A DNA stretch of 64,000 nt, from contig JACIWU010000002.1 in NCBI GenBank assembly GCA_014360805.1, positions 26,414 through 90,413 on the forward strand, read 5' to 3'. Below, piece after piece: positions 7,425 through 16,037 of this stretch. Within the stretch, counting starts at the first letter, position 1; each line of letters starts with the position of its first letter. Origin of the DNA: Chloroflexota bacterium. Its GTDB lineage: Bacteria; Chloroflexota; Anaerolineae; DTLA01. The notes beneath the pieces were generated by a model. It saw only the letters and a list, made by a program, of their open reading frames with translations, ran no database searches and had not been told where the DNA came from. A program made the position numbers and the translations under genes.

Positions 7425-9011
7425 CTACGCCAGCACGATGGGCCTGCCCACTTCGGGCCTCTGGATGCGCACGCCACTGCCCGCCAGTTGCTTCTCCCAC
7501 CATTCGGGGTGTTCGGTGTGGATGGGAATGAGAATGTCGGGCTTGACGGTGGCGACGAACTCCACCAGTTCGGGGCCGGCGGCGTGGCCGGATGCGTGCA
7601 GGGGAACGCGGTTGGCGTCATCGGGGTCGCCGTACAGCGTGAACCCCATGTGTCGCACCCAGTTGCGCAGGCGGCCCAGGTCGGCGGCTTGCTCGTCGTC
7701 GTAGGCGCGGCTGCTGGAATACAGGTAGATGCCGCCTTCCACCCCCTGCAGGTCTAGCAGGTCGTTGGCATCCCACAACGAGAAGCAGAGGATGTACGCG
7801 CCTGGGTTGCGCGAGACCTCCGCCGGGCCGACGAGGGGTTTGGGCCATGCGTCGCGCAGGGTGCGCTCCCACGGGCGCGGGGCGGCCTTCGGGTCGGCGT
7901 ACACTTGCAGCATGGGCCACAGTTCGGGCGGGGTGTAGCGGTCGGGGTCGGCCAGGGCGATGGCCTGGAGCAGGTAGGTGTCCTTGGGCAGGATGAGGAG
8001 CGCGCGGCCTGCCTCCTGGGCCACCTGCGCGAACGATTCCAGTCGCTCCACGTTGCGCGGCCCGAAATCGGCCACGACGAGCCTGCCGCTGGCGGCGCGG
8101 ACGAGCGCAGTCGCATTGGCGATGATGTCGGCCTCGGTGATGGGCGCGGGGTCTGGATCGGGGCGCGTCGCCTCGCACAGGAGCGCGACGGGGTTCAGTT
8201 GGGCCAAATCCTCCGCGAAGCGGCGGCTGAGGTCGCCGTTCTTCCCGTGGAAGCGCAGGTCGCCTGTGTAGGCGATCCACCCTGCCGACGTTCGGACGGC
8301 GTATCCGCCCGCGCCTGGGATGGAATGATCCAGCGGCCACCAGCGCACGGGCAAGCCGTTCACGGAGTCCGACGCGCGCTCGGCGCACGCTGGCACGAAA
8401 TCCTTGCCCCTGCCCCTGTCGCTCTTGGGCAGATGCGCCCAGTAGTCATGGGCTTCGGCGGTGAGCGCGCCGTCCACGAAGTAGTGGGGGCGGCACCGGT
8501 AGGCGGCCTTGGAGTCCGATTTTAGTTCGCCGGATTCCGCCGGAGCGCGGGGGTTCACGTAGATGAGTTCGCGCTCAAAGGACATCTGGCCGGTGATCTG
8601 CATGGCGCGGGCGATGAAGGCGGTAACCCGCGTGGCGTAGATGGGGATGGCGTGGTTGACATAAGACAGATCGGCGTTGTGATCCAGATGGGCATGCGAC
8701 AGGAGCACGGCGTCGGCGGGCAGGCCATCGCGCCGCACGTCTCGGTACAGCGGGTGCGGTCGGAACCGTTCCCACAGGCCCGCGAAGGCCAGGTCGTCGC
8801 GGTACAGCCCCTCCAGCGGGGGCAACAGCCCCAGCGCCAGGGGATCTAGCAGGCCGCGGGCCGCGCGCGGGCGCAGGTACTCGTTGAAGAAGCGGCCCGC
8901 GTGCCCGAAGTCCAGCCCGAAGTCAAAGAACAGGCGCGCGTCGCCATCTTCCAGGAGAATCTTGTTGCCGCCGATGCATCCGACTGCGCCGTAGCAGGTG
9001 ATGGTGGTCAT
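7425..9011 (-). CDS. Metallo-beta-lactamase/beta-CASP-type ribonuclease (RNase J-like)
   Basis: 528 residues with the metallo-beta-lactamase zinc motif SHAHLDHN (residues 105-112), a later TGDLRFHG metal ligand region, a central insert resembling the beta-CASP domain (VVADFGPRNVERLESFAQVA), and the C-terminal HASGHA and PIHTEHPEW motifs shared with RNase J and CPSF-73-like nucleases. By family it should process RNA from the 5' end or internally in the cytoplasm; it is too divergent to call RNase J itself. ATG at 9011 fits the fold start (MTTITCYGAVGCIGGNKI); earlier in-frame codons lack homology. Its start overlaps the stop of the upstream S51-CysRS-tail gene by four bases, indicating coupled translation. 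Confidence 0.82.
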   Translation of the reverse strand: MTTITCYGAVGCIGGNKILLEDGDARLFFDFGLDFGHAGRFFNEYLRPRAARGLLDPLALGLLPPLEGLYRDDLAFAGLWERFRPHPLYRDVRRDGLPADAVLLSHAHLDHNADLSYVNHAIPIYATRVTAFIARAMQITGQMSFERELIYVNPRAPAESGELKSDSKAAYRCRPHYFVDGALTAEAHDYWAHLPKSDRGRGKDFVPACAERASDSVNGLPVRWWPLDHSIPGAGGYAVRTSAGWIAYTGDLRFHGKNGDLSRRFAEDLAQLNPVALLCEATRPDPDPAPITEADIIANATALVRAASGRLVVADFGPRNVERLESFAQVAQEAGRALLILPKDTYLLQAIALADPDRYTPPELWPMLQVYADPKAAPRPWERTLRDAWPKPLVGPAEVSRNPGAYILCFSLWDANDLLDLQGVEGGIYLYSSSRAYDDEQAADLGRLRNWVRHMGFTLYGDPDDANRVPLHASGHAAGPELVEFVATVKPDILIPIHTEHPEWWEKQLAGSGVRIQRPEVGRPIVLA

Positions 9012-10237
9012 TCGGGTTTGCTCCTTTCGGGTGTTCGGCGGCGCCAGCGCGTGCCGCCGGGCATGTCTTCCAGTACAATCCCCAGGGCCGCGAGGCCGTC
9101 GCGGATAGCATCGGCTTGTGCCCAGAGGCCCGCGCGGCGAAGTTGGTCGCGTATGGCCACACAAAGTTGCACATACGGCGCGGCCGAGTCCTCGCCGCTC
9201 GTGGTCTGCGCGAGGCGCGAGAGCGAAGCGAGCAGGAAGGCACGCGCCTCGTCGGCCTGGGCGCGATCGGCAGCCGCCGACTCCAGCGCCATTGCAAGCC
9301 GATGCAGGGCGAACAGGCAGGCCGCCAGGTCGTTGGGGCGGCCTTCCATTTGCAGACGCGCGCGGCGCAGTTCCTCGGCCAGGGTGACCGTGGAGATTCC
9401 CTCGGCAGGCTCGGTGGGCGCGGGCCGTGGGACTGTTGCCGCTTGTGTGCGCAGTTCGTCCAGCGAGAACGACGTGCCCGCAGAGTGTATTTCATCGTGT
9501 CCGTGTCGCCGTATGGTAACACTGCCCGCGCCCATCACCGCGCCCGTGTTCGCCTCCAAATCCAGGATGCACGCGGTGTACTCGTCTATCCCCAGGATCG
9601 TGGCGTCGTCGGGGAGTTGCCGTTCCAGGACCCCCAGGCGGGGCGCGCCCATAAAGCAGAAACGCGTGTCGTGGGTGCCGCCCTCGGCATTGTTCCAGTG
9701 CGGCATGATGGCGAGAGTCATGCCCAACGGCCCCAGGATATCCAGCCCCTCCACCCAGTGGGGTTCCGCGCCCACCTTGTAGATTTCGTACACGGGTAGG
9801 GTGTAGCGGCTCATGGCAATGGCGGCGGCGCTCGCCATGATGAGATGGGCGCCCTCGTGTAGCCGCCGGGCGCACGCCGAGAACAGAGGATGATCCTTCC
9901 ACTGCGACACGGCGTAGGTGGGGCTTCCTGGCCCCGCGAAGATGAGATCGGCACGCCGAATGAGGTGCAGGTTGAATTGCAGCGTCTCATCGTCCAGCGA
10001 CTGCCGGCTCTTGAACGAGGCGACGGAGAGGCCAACGCCCAGCCGCTCGCGGAAGTATTCCACGGCGCGCTCGGACAGTTCGTCGGCGTTCAGTTGGAAG
10101 CCCGCCGGCGTATCCAGGAACACGGCGCGCACCTCCCCTTGGATGCGGCGAAGGACGGCGCGGTAAACCTTCCCCATGGCATCGGTCATCTCGCCCGAGC
10201 CTATCAGCGTTACCGTGCCTGGCTTATCCGTGGGCAT
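9008..10237 (-). CDS. Peptidase S51-like domain fused to a cysteinyl-tRNA synthetase C-terminal domain
   Basis: 409 residues in two parts. Residues 1-255 resemble peptidase S51/cyanophycinase-type class I amidotransferase-like folds: VTLIGSGEM at the N-terminus, IFAGPGSPTYAVSQW (99-113) and a nucleophile-elbow candidate MASAAAIAMS with Ser136 where cyanophycinase has a TSAGA-type elbow. After a linker, residues about 285-400 are helical and end in ADAIRDGLAALGIVLEDMPG then GTRWRR, the signature of the CysRS C-terminal tRNA-contacting domain. No HIGH/KMSKS synthetase core exists here. ATG 10237 follows GGGAG. It is coupled to the RNase-like gene. Function unknown; an RNA-linked hydrolase is only a guess. 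Confidence 0.75.
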   Translation of the reverse strand: MPTDKPGTVTLIGSGEMTDAMGKVYRAVLRRIQGEVRAVFLDTPAGFQLNADELSERAVEYFRERLGVGLSVASFKSRQSLDDETLQFNLHLIRRADLIFAGPGSPTYAVSQWKDHPLFSACARRLHEGAHLIMASAAAIAMSRYTLPVYEIYKVGAEPHWVEGLDILGPLGMTLAIMPHWNNAEGGTHDTRFCFMGAPRLGVLERQLPDDATILGIDEYTACILDLEANTGAVMGAGSVTIRRHGHDEIHSAGTSFSLDELRTQAATVPRPAPTEPAEGISTVTLAEELRRARLQMEGRPNDLAACLFALHRLAMALESAAADRAQADEARAFLLASLSRLAQTTSGEDSAAPYVQLCVAIRDQLRRAGLWAQADAIRDGLAALGIVLEDMPGGTRWRRRTPERSKPE

Positions 10238-10334
10238 AGGCGGCTCCCGTTCTGTTCGGCCAGCGTTCTGGTACACCGTTGGCTCCATGATACCAGCAGG
10301 GCCGACCGTCGCCAAACGCGAGTGCCGCGCTCCC

Positions 10335-11378
10335 CTAGTTGGGGCAGGTGCCGGGGAAGGCCGACGCCTCCATCAGCGGCGGACTCTCCATCAGATGGGC
10401 GATGGCGTCCCTGATCTTGGCGCGGTCGGGCAGGAGCACCATCGCGCCCTCCGGCGTCGTCCAATCTCGGACCATGGTGTAGTCTATGACGCGGCTGTGA
10501 ATCTGCTCGGGCGAGATGTCCTTGGCGAGGAGGGCCAGCGACAGCACCTCCTGGAGCGTGAGGTTGGTGTCCACCGAGTCCTTGAGGGCGGCCCAGATGC
10601 GGGGGATGCGGGGGATCATGCCCACATCCAGCGCGCGGTTGCGTATGCCCATGAGGACGCGCTGCTGGCGGCGGGTGCGGTCAATGTCGCCGCGGCCGTG
10701 CCGCGAACGGGCGAACATGAGCGCCGTCTTGCCGTCCATCACCTGTGGCCCCGCCGGTACCTTGAGCAGGCGGAACCCACCGGGCGCGGAATCGTCTATG
10801 AACTTGTCCTCAATGGGGCAGTCCACGTTCACGGTGATGCCGCCCATGGCGTCAATCACGCGCTCAAAGGCCTCAAAGTTCAGGCGGATGTAGCGGTCGG
10901 TTTCCAGCCCCAGGTTGTTCTTCAGCGTGTCGGCCACGAGCGCAGGCCCGCCGCCCGGGTACTTCAACGCTTCGCCGAAGTAGTCGGCCACATTGACGCG
11001 GTTTTCGCCCACCTTGGGGATGCTCACCCAGAGGTCGCGGGGGATGCTGAGGATGCCCACGGCCTTCTCGTCGCGGTGGATGGTAACCCACATGATCACA
11101 TCGGTGCGCCAGGGGCCGGTCTGTCCTTCCCGCTGGTCGCTGCCGAGGAGCAGGATGTTGAGCACGCGATTGGTCGGGGGTACGGCCAGGGTGGGAATGG
11201 CGGTGGGCTCGCCTGCAGGATTCTGCGCAGGGGCGCTGGGCGGCACTGTATCGGAGGGTGCCACTGTGGGCGGCGGCGCGGGCGTGTTGGCTTGCGGGGC
11301 AAGGGCCGAGCAGCCGACGAGGATCAGCGCGGCCAGCGCGGCCGCAGCCCAGGCGAACAGCACATGGGGTCGTCTCAT
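10335..11378 (-). CDS. LytR-CpsA-Psr (LCP) family wall-polymer ligase, lipoprotein form
   Basis: LCP enzymes transfer undecaprenyl-linked polymers to peptidoglycan outside the membrane. The 347-residue product has a signal peptide ending in LVGC (lipobox), a Pro/Thr linker, then the LCP domain: LNILLLGSDQREGQTGPWRTD, ILSIPRDLWVSIP with the conserved Arg, and ALMFARSRHGRGDIDRTRRQ with the Arg cluster that binds polyprenyl pyrophosphate. LCP proteins usually carry a transmembrane anchor, so a lipid anchor is notable. ATG 11378 starts the signal peptide. It lies 97 bases downstream of the S51 fusion start and is divergent from the PHP gene. Confidence 0.88.
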   Translation of the reverse strand: MRRPHVLFAWAAAALAALILVGCSALAPQANTPAPPPTVAPSDTVPPSAPAQNPAGEPTAIPTLAVPPTNRVLNILLLGSDQREGQTGPWRTDVIMWVTIHRDEKAVGILSIPRDLWVSIPKVGENRVNVADYFGEALKYPGGGPALVADTLKNNLGLETDRYIRLNFEAFERVIDAMGGITVNVDCPIEDKFIDDSAPGGFRLLKVPAGPQVMDGKTALMFARSRHGRGDIDRTRRQQRVLMGIRNRALDVGMIPRIPRIWAALKDSVDTNLTLQEVLSLALLAKDISPEQIHSRVIDYTMVRDWTTPEGAMVLLPDRAKIRDAIAHLMESPPLMEASAFPGTCPN

Positions 11379-11466
11379 GTTGTCTTCTCGCAACCTCCTT
11401 TCGCCGCGGTTGCGGCGCGGCTCTGGCCAACCCTGTTGCAACTTGCGGGCCACGACGGCCGGTTAT

Positions 11467-11494
11467 TTGATAAATAGGCGTTTTATGTTACAAT
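11467..11494 (+). promoter_or_regulatory. Promoter for the PHP-AlbA_2 gene
   Basis: TTGATA (11467-11472), a 16-base spacer and TACAAT (11489-11494). It sits about 70 bases before the ATG at 11567 in an AT-richer divergent intergenic region. Confidence 0.5.
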
Positions 11495-11566
11495 AATCTC
11501 GGCAAGCCGTAAAGTCTGGCGCGCCATGCGCACGGCGGCTTGCAGATTCTGATTGAAAGAGAGTTT

Positions 11567-13294
11567 ATGAAAGGTACACGAAAAGTCAGCGGGCAGATGG
11601 AATGGAAAAAGGCTGACCTGCATATCCATACCCCCGCTTCGGCCGACTACCAAGAGCCGAAGGTGAGTTATCTGGACATCTTGCGCCGAGCCGAGGAGCG
11701 CGGCCTGGACATCATCGCCTTTACGGATCACAACACCATACGGGGCTACGCCACCATGCTCCAGGAGATAGAGGGCCTGGAACTCCTGGAGCGGCTGGAC
11801 CGCTTGCAGCCAGCGGAAAAGGAGCAATTGGCCGAATACCGGCGGCTGCTAAACAAGATTTTGGTGCTGCCGGGCGTGGAGTTCACCGCCACCCTGGGGT
11901 TTCACATCCTGGCCATCTTCCCGGAAGACGCGACCGTGCGGGAGATTGAGCACCTCCTGCTGCGGCTCAATGTCCCCGCCGACAAATTGGACGACGGCAG
12001 CACCGAGGTCGGCGCGACGTCCGACGTGCTCACGGCGTACCGCGAGATGGCGCGGGCTGGGGCGCTGGTCATCGCTGCGCACGCCAATTCCAGCCACGGC
12101 GTCGCGATGCAGGGGTTTGACTTCGGCGGGCAGACCAAGATCGCCTATACCCAGGATCCGAACCTGCACGCGCTGGAAGTAACGGATCTGGAGAGCGGCA
12201 AGCGTCGGAGCACGGCTTCGTTCTACAGCGGCTCCAAGCCCGAGTACCCGCGCCGCATGCACTGCATCCAGGGATCCGACGCGCACTGCCTGACCACCGA
12301 CCCGAAGGACAAGCGTTTGACCGGCATCGGCGACCGCATCACGGAGTTGCTGCTGCCCGAGACCACGTTTGCCGCCATCAAGGAGTTGTTCCTCGGCGAC
12401 GACTTTGCCCGCACGCGCCCCTACAGGCCCGCCAAGCAGCCTTTTGACCACGTGATGGCGGCCAGGCAGGAGGGGCCGAATATTGTGCAGTCGTTCTTTG
12501 AGTCGGCCTCGCGCCAGGGCGGCAGGCTGCACGCGGTCATCTGCGATGTTGTGGCGTTCGCCAACACCAACGGCGGCACCATCTTCATCGGCGTAAGCCC
12601 GAACGCGAAGACGCCGCCTGTGGGCGTGGACAAGCCCGAAGAGGTGGCGGCGCTCCTGAAGGCGGAGATCCAGCGCAAGGTTACGCCGCCGGTGGACGTA
12701 ACGATAGACACGCTGGAATCGCAGGGCAAGAAGATCATTCGCGTCAGCGTCCCCAGGGGCGCCGACATCCCCTACTCGGTGGAGGGCACGAAGATTTACG
12801 TGCGGCACGAGTCGGAGACCAGTTTGGCCCTGCGCGACGAGATCATCCAGTTGGTGAAGCGAGCCGCCGAGGAGAAGGGCCAGCCTGCCCCTGCGCCGGA
12901 GCCGGCCCCCCAGGCGGTCTGCGCCGAAGAAGAAGAGCCTCTGTTTCGCATTGAGCCGCCGCGCACCGGCGTGGAAATCGTGGAATCGGAAGAGCGCAAA
13001 GGCACGCTGTACCATTCGCTCAAGGACCTGCGCAACGGCAACGTCGTTACCAACGTAACGCGCAAGTCGGCGCGCAGGCTTTGGCGCTCGGCCATCACCC
13101 AACACGAGGACGCGCCGGTGGCAGGCGACAAGATCACCTGGCTGGGCGACATCGGCCTGTGGAAGGTTTACGGCTCGGGCAGCCGCAGGCGCTACAACCT
13201 GGTGCAGCGCGACCGCACCGGCCGCATCCACTACTACTACGGCGTGAGCGAAGACGGCTTTCACGGCGAGTGGCGGCAGTTCCTCAAGAAGTAG
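11567..13294 (+). CDS. PHP phosphoesterase-AlbA_2 (Schlafen-like) fusion protein
   Basis: 575 residues in three parts. Part 1 (about 12-290) is a PHP metal-dependent phosphoesterase with all classic ligand motifs: DLHIHT (His19, His21), AFTDHN, LPGVEFTA, IAAHANSSHG and GSDAHC. Part 2 (about 300-425) matches the AlbA_2/Schlafen-type nucleic-acid-binding fold, with VICDVVAFANTNGGTIFIGV and VSVPRGADIPYSVEGTKIYV then RHESET. Part 3 (about 470-575) is an unrecognised domain with many aromatic and basic residues, ending YYYGVSEDGFHGEWRQFLKK. Start ATG 11567 has AAAGAGAG upstream; ATG 11597 is possible. Probably cytoplasmic nuclease or nucleotide-signal phosphoesterase; the exact role is unknown. 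mogA follows 36 bases later. Confidence 0.82.
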   Translation: MKGTRKVSGQMEWKKADLHIHTPASADYQEPKVSYLDILRRAEERGLDIIAFTDHNTIRGYATMLQEIEGLELLERLDRLQPAEKEQLAEYRRLLNKILVLPGVEFTATLGFHILAIFPEDATVREIEHLLLRLNVPADKLDDGSTEVGATSDVLTAYREMARAGALVIAAHANSSHGVAMQGFDFGGQTKIAYTQDPNLHALEVTDLESGKRRSTASFYSGSKPEYPRRMHCIQGSDAHCLTTDPKDKRLTGIGDRITELLLPETTFAAIKELFLGDDFARTRPYRPAKQPFDHVMAARQEGPNIVQSFFESASRQGGRLHAVICDVVAFANTNGGTIFIGVSPNAKTPPVGVDKPEEVAALLKAEIQRKVTPPVDVTIDTLESQGKKIIRVSVPRGADIPYSVEGTKIYVRHESETSLALRDEIIQLVKRAAEEKGQPAPAPEPAPQAVCAEEEEPLFRIEPPRTGVEIVESEERKGTLYHSLKDLRNGNVVTNVTRKSARRLWRSAITQHEDAPVAGDKITWLGDIGLWKVYGSGSRRRYNLVQRDRTGRIHYYYGVSEDGFHGEWRQFLKK

Positions 13295-13330
13295 CCGCGC
13301 TGCGGGCCGTCGGAACGCCAGGAGGACCTC

Positions 13331-13864
13331 ATGCGCGTTGGCATCTTGACGGTGAGCGACCGCGCGTCGCGGGGCGAATACGAGGACCGCGCGGGGCCTG
13401 TCATCGCCGAAATCGTGCGCGCGGACCTGCAGGGCGACGTGGTTGAAACGGCCATCGTGCCCGATGAGCAAGATCGCATCGCCGCGGTCTTGCGCTGGTG
13501 GTGCGATGAGGCCGATTTGGACCTCGTCCTGACGACCGGCGGCACCGGCTTCGCCCCGCGCGACGTAACCCCCGAGGCGACGCGATCCGTCCTGGAGCGG
13601 GAGGCTCCCGGCCTTGCCGAGGCCATGCGCGCCGCCAGCCTTCGCGTTACCCCCCACGCCATGCTGTCGCGCGCCGTGGCCGGCATACGGGGCAGGACCC
13701 TCATCGTCAATCTCCCTGGCAGCCCCAAGGCCGTCAGGGAGAACCTGGAGACCATCCTGCCCGCGCTGCCTCACGCTATAGAACTGCTGCGCGAGGTCCA
13801 GGGCGCCGACCAGCGCCACCATCACCCTACGGAAGGAGGTGCGAAGCCGACCGAACGATCGTGA
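13331..13864 (+). CDS. mogA: Molybdopterin adenylyltransferase MogA/MoaB
   Basis: Activates molybdopterin as the adenylate before metal insertion in molybdenum cofactor synthesis, in the cytoplasm. 177 residues with the MoCF-binding motifs ILTVSDRASRGEYEDRAGP (N-terminus), LVLTTGGTGFAPRDVTPEAT and LSRAVAGIRGRTLIVNLPGS. The C-terminal 20 residues (HHHPTEGG and on) look like a tail. RBS AGGAGG before ATG. A MoaD/ThiS-like gene lies at 30851 in another operon. MogA versus MoaB cannot be separated from sequence alone. Confidence 0.92.
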   Translation: MRVGILTVSDRASRGEYEDRAGPVIAEIVRADLQGDVVETAIVPDEQDRIAAVLRWWCDEADLDLVLTTGGTGFAPRDVTPEATRSVLEREAPGLAEAMRAASLRVTPHAMLSRAVAGIRGRTLIVNLPGSPKAVRENLETILPALPHAIELLREVQGADQRHHHPTEGGAKPTERS

Positions 13865-13927
13865 GCCTGTGCAGCACCGACCGGACACCCATGCGGTAGC
13901 CAACTCTTTCAATCGGGGAGGAGTGGA

Positions 13928-15214
13928 ATGAAATCCAGGTACCGGTGGTTTGTCGTTTTGATGTTCTTCTTCTTCATGCTGCTTCACCAAGCGGACCGTC
14001 TGCTCATCGGCCCCCTGACCACGCCCATCATGGAGGAGTTCCGCATTGACGAGGCCAAGATGGGCCTGGTATCCAGTTTCGCCATCCTGGTTGCGGCGAT
14101 CATGTACCCCGTGTGGGGATACCTGTACGACCGCTACGCGCGCGCCAAACTCATCGCGCTGGCCTCGTTCATCTGGGGCTCCACCACGTGGCTCAACGCG
14201 ATTGCCCCCAACTACACGACCTTCCTCATCACGCGCTCGTCCACGGGCATTGACGACTCCAGTTACCCGGGCATCTACAGCCTGCTGGCCGACTATTTCG
14301 GGCCGAACATACGGGGCAAAGTATACGGCTTGCTGCAGACGGCCATGCCTTTGGGCTACATGCTGGGGATGGTCCTGGCCAGCATGTTGCGGGATACCCT
14401 GGGCTGGCGCAATGTGTTTATCATCACGGGTAGCCTGGGTATCTTGCTCGCCATTGTGATCTTCTTTGGGCTTCGCGAGCCTCCGCGAGGCAAGGCCGAG
14501 CCGGAGATGGCTGCGTTTGAGGAGATCCCGTCGTTCCACTTTGACCGCAGAGTTGCCCTGGGGTTGTTCCGTCGCAAGTCGCTCCTCTTCCTGTTCGCGC
14601 AGGGATTCTTCGGCGTATTCCCGTGGCAGGTCATCACGTTCTGGTTCTTCCGCTTCCTGGAGACAGAGCGCGGCTTTTCCACGGGCGAGACGACCAGCAT
14701 CATGATGATCGCGATTCTGGCCCTATCGGCGGGGTACTTTGTGGGCGGGAGCATCGGCGATTTCTTCTTCAAGCGCGACTACAGGGGGCGCGCGCTGACA
14801 GGGGCCACGGGCGTGCTCCTGGGCGCGATTCTGCTCACCATCACGCTGCGCATCCCGGCGGGCCAACTCCTTCCGTTCATGATCTTCATGTGCCTGACGG
14901 GCGTGACCATGTCCATCGCCGCGCCCAATGTCCAGGCCACCATCCACGACGTGGCCGAGCCGGAAGTCCGTAGCACGGCGCAGGCCACGCTGAGTTTCAT
15001 TGAGAACATCGGCTCGGCCATCGCGCCGGCGCTGGCGGGGTACATCGCCGTGCGGTCGTCGCTGGGCAACGCTATCCTGACCATCTGCGTCAGCACGTGG
15101 CTGGTGTGCGCGTTCCTGTTCCTGGGCGTGGCGCGTTACATCCGGCAGGACGCCGAGCGGCTGCGTCGCGTCATGCGCGAGCGCGCAGAGGCGACGGCCG
15201 CTGCCGCGGAGTAG
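13928..15214 (+). CDS. MFS transporter (Spinster-like)
   Basis: 428 residues with twelve predicted transmembrane helices and the MFS loop motif after helix 2 (GYLYDRYARAK). N-terminus LLHQADRLLIGPLTTPIMEEF resembles bacterial spinster/GudP-type carriers. Helices 7-12 start after a cytoplasmic loop near residue 205. The C-terminal tail is charged (about 400-428). RBS GGGGAGG is present. Only 4 bases separate it from the following nitrilase-fold pair, so it may import their substrate or export their product. Substrate cannot be read from sequence. Confidence 0.85.
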   Translation: MKSRYRWFVVLMFFFFMLLHQADRLLIGPLTTPIMEEFRIDEAKMGLVSSFAILVAAIMYPVWGYLYDRYARAKLIALASFIWGSTTWLNAIAPNYTTFLITRSSTGIDDSSYPGIYSLLADYFGPNIRGKVYGLLQTAMPLGYMLGMVLASMLRDTLGWRNVFIITGSLGILLAIVIFFGLREPPRGKAEPEMAAFEEIPSFHFDRRVALGLFRRKSLLFLFAQGFFGVFPWQVITFWFFRFLETERGFSTGETTSIMMIAILALSAGYFVGGSIGDFFFKRDYRGRALTGATGVLLGAILLTITLRIPAGQLLPFMIFMCLTGVTMSIAAPNVQATIHDVAEPEVRSTAQATLSFIENIGSAIAPALAGYIAVRSSLGNAILTICVSTWLVCAFLFLGVARYIRQDAERLRRVMRERAEATAAAAE

Positions 15215-15218
15215 GGGA

Positions 15219-16037
15219 GTGGCTTCGGAAACCCGTGCGGTTGTCGCCGCGCTGCAAGGGCGGCAGTTTACGTTCGCGTCGGAGCGGGCCTGGGCCGCGT
15301 ACTGGGAGCAGGCCCTTGCGGGTGCTGCGGAGCGCGGCGCGCGCCTGGCCGTCCTGTCGGGAAGCCCCGGCTGGGACGAGGTGTGGGAGGGGCCAGTGGC
15401 CGAGGCGGGCCAACTGGCGCGGCGCTACGGGCTGTACCTGGTGGCCGACATCGGCCCGCAGCGCGACGAGGACGGGCGGGTCTTCCCCTGCCTGCACGTC
15501 TTTGCCGACGACGGCAGTCTCGTCGGGGCGCAGCGGCAGATTCACCTGAGCCGCGAAGACCGGGCCCTGATGTACTCCGCGGGGGAGGAACTCCACGTTG
15601 TTGATTCCCCTGCTGGGGCGCTGGGGCTCGTGGTCGGCGCGGACGTGCGGGTGCCCGAGGTGAGCCGCGCCCTGACACTGCTGGGCGCCGAGGTGCTCGT
15701 ACATGTGGGCGCGCTGCGCGAACGGTCGGAGGGGGCGTGGCTGGCGCGGCTGTGGCGCGAGGTGCAGGCCAATCAGACCTTCGGCATTGAGGCGTATCCC
15801 GTGGGCGCGGGGCTGGTGGGGCGGTCCTGCGTGCTGGCGCCGGTGGAGATGACCCCCGGCGGGAGGGGCGTCGTGGCCTGCGCCGAAAGCGCCGACGCCG
15901 AGGCCGTTGTCGCCGCCGAACTGGACTTCGGGGCGCGCGCGGCCCTCACCGCTCGCTACGACATCCTGGCCGAGATGAACCTGCCGCTGTACCGGCAACA
16001 ACTGCTGTCGCTGTACCGCAAGGGGTCGCTGCCATGA
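15219..16037 (+). CDS. Nitrilase-superfamily pseudoenzyme (catalytic triad lost)
   Basis: 272 residues that follow the carbon-nitrogen hydrolase fold but lack all three catalytic residues. Where the family has F-P-E the sequence reads LSGSP (46-50). The Lys of the R-K-x-H-L motif is Gln (RQIHL, 106-110). The nucleophile region reads VVGADVRVPE (138-147), with Gly-Ala where the family has Cys-Tyr. The conserved RxPE after the lost Cys shows the alignment is right. It starts at GTG 15219 and ends ATGA-coupled to the active homologue. It is probably a non-catalytic partner or regulator, not a decayed gene, because the frame is intact. Confidence 0.75.
   Translation: MASETRAVVAALQGRQFTFASERAWAAYWEQALAGAAERGARLAVLSGSPGWDEVWEGPVAEAGQLARRYGLYLVADIGPQRDEDGRVFPCLHVFADDGSLVGAQRQIHLSREDRALMYSAGEELHVVDSPAGALGLVVGADVRVPEVSRALTLLGAEVLVHVGALRERSEGAWLARLWREVQANQTFGIEAYPVGAGLVGRSCVLAPVEMTPGGRGVVACAESADAEAVVAAELDFGARAALTARYDILAEMNLPLYRQQLLSLYRKGSLP

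Noticed and set aside
11849..14539. 896-codon minus-strand frame
   Set aside because: Antisense to the PHP-AlbA_2 and mogA genes, whose motifs are unmistakable. The antisense product has no family features; long shadow frames are expected at this GC content.
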